Shown here piece after piece: positions 5,907 to 6,400 of a stretch of 6,400 bases of DNA. Every line of letters begins with the position of its first letter. Within the stretch, counting starts at the first letter, position 1. This DNA comes from Anaerotignum sp. (GTDB lineage Bacteria > Bacillota > Clostridia > Lachnospirales > Anaerotignaceae), in NCBI GenBank assembly GCA_017442465.1, contig JAFRZQ010000207.1:1-6400 (forward strand), read 5' to 3'. A program made the translations under genes and the position numbers. The notes under the pieces are model-generated. The model did no database searches. It had not been told where the DNA came from and saw only the letters and a program-made list of their open reading frames with translations.

Positions 5907-6400
5907 AAGACATCTGTATCTGCTGCTTCAGTGGAATGCGTACCAGAATCGTGGTGCCTTCTTCTTCCTTGCTTGTTACCTTGATACTACCATTATGCAT
6001 CATAATGGTACTATGGGTAATAGAAAGACCAAGACCTGTACCACCGGTTTCTCTGTCTCGTGTTTTGTCTACGCGGTAGAATCTCTCAAAGATCCGGTTC
6101 ACTTCATCTTCCGGTATACCAATCCCCGTATCTGCCACAGTAATAAATGCATGCTGATGATCTGCATCCAGTGTTACCCTGACAATACCCTTTTCCGGTG
6201 TATATTTGATCGCATTATCTATCAAATTGGAAATCGCAAGAGACAGCTTCATTTCATCCATATCTGCTTTGATCTCCTTCAAATAATCCATTTTCAGTTC
6301 AATTTCCTTAGCATCCGCCAGTGGCTGCAGTCGTTTTGCAATATCTGCCATCAACTGATTCAGATCCCCCTCCTTAAAATTCAGAGGGATCTCTTTCTGA
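5905..6400 (-). CDS. Sensor histidine kinase, C-terminal ATPase part, cut by the window edge
   Basis: The frame is open to the right edge, giving 164 visible residues from the C-terminus of a PhoR/WalK-style sensor kinase. The HATPase domain is complete in its ATP-binding motifs: N box ISNLIDNAIKYTP (56-68 of the visible part), G1 box DTGIGIP (90-96), F box FERFYRVDK (104-112) and G2 box GGTGLGLSI (119-127). The phosphorylated His (H box), any HAMP/PAS domain and the sensor lie outside the window. An in-frame TTG at 6354 is not the start, because coding-like sequence (KEIPLNFKEGDLNQL) continues upstream to the edge. In this arrangement a response regulator gene is expected further upstream. 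It is followed 15 bp later by the GerMN gene with an overlapping ribosome binding site, so the two are co-expressed. The signal sensed is unknown. Confidence 0.93.
   Translation of the reverse strand, partial: QKEIPLNFKEGDLNQLMADIAKRLQPLADAKEIELKMDYLKEIKADMDEMKLSLAISNLIDNAIKYTPEKGIVRVTLDADHQHAFITVADTGIGIPEDEVNRIFERFYRVDKTRDRETGGTGLGLSITHSTIMMHNGSIKVTSKEEEGTTILVRIPLKQQIQMS

Overview
The window reads as chromosomal core sequence from a Gram-positive Firmicute, most likely a Clostridia/Lachnospiraceae-type anaerobe. The signs are strong AGGAGG-type ribosome binding sites, sigma-A-like promoters, a Bacillus-type LexA box, a clostridial-type Y-family polymerase and a kinase-GerMN-comEC-holA gene order. 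The lineage is inferred from protein style and not from a marker gene. I see no mobile element, CRISPR array, tRNA or rRNA.

Left part (1-1613). A partial gene on the minus strand (1-159) encodes the membrane-anchored N-terminus of a probable metallophosphoesterase. It diverges from dinB (327-1562, plus), a complete DNA polymerase IV-like translesion polymerase. The intergenic region (160-326) is dense. It holds two divergent sigma-A-like promoters whose TTGAAA -35 boxes lie in the two arms of an 11-bp inverted repeat, followed by a LexA (SOS) box at the expected dinB transcription start. A bidirectional hairpin terminator lies between dinB and the convergent operon.

Right part (1611-6400, all minus strand). 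In transcription order there is the C-terminal ATPase half of a sensor histidine kinase (cut by the window edge), a membrane-anchored protein with two GerMN domains, full-length ComEC (DNA uptake channel with a C-terminal metallo-beta-lactamase domain) and HolA (delta subunit of the DNA polymerase III clamp loader). The gaps are 15 and 21 bp, then a 35-bp overlap, with no visible internal promoter or terminator, so this looks like one operon. The kinase-GerMN pair recalls the actinobacterial MtrB-LpqB arrangement.

I found no clearly new biological system. The observations most worth following are the symmetric divergent promoter, the SOS box, and the coupling of a two-component kinase and a GerMN protein to comEC and holA.
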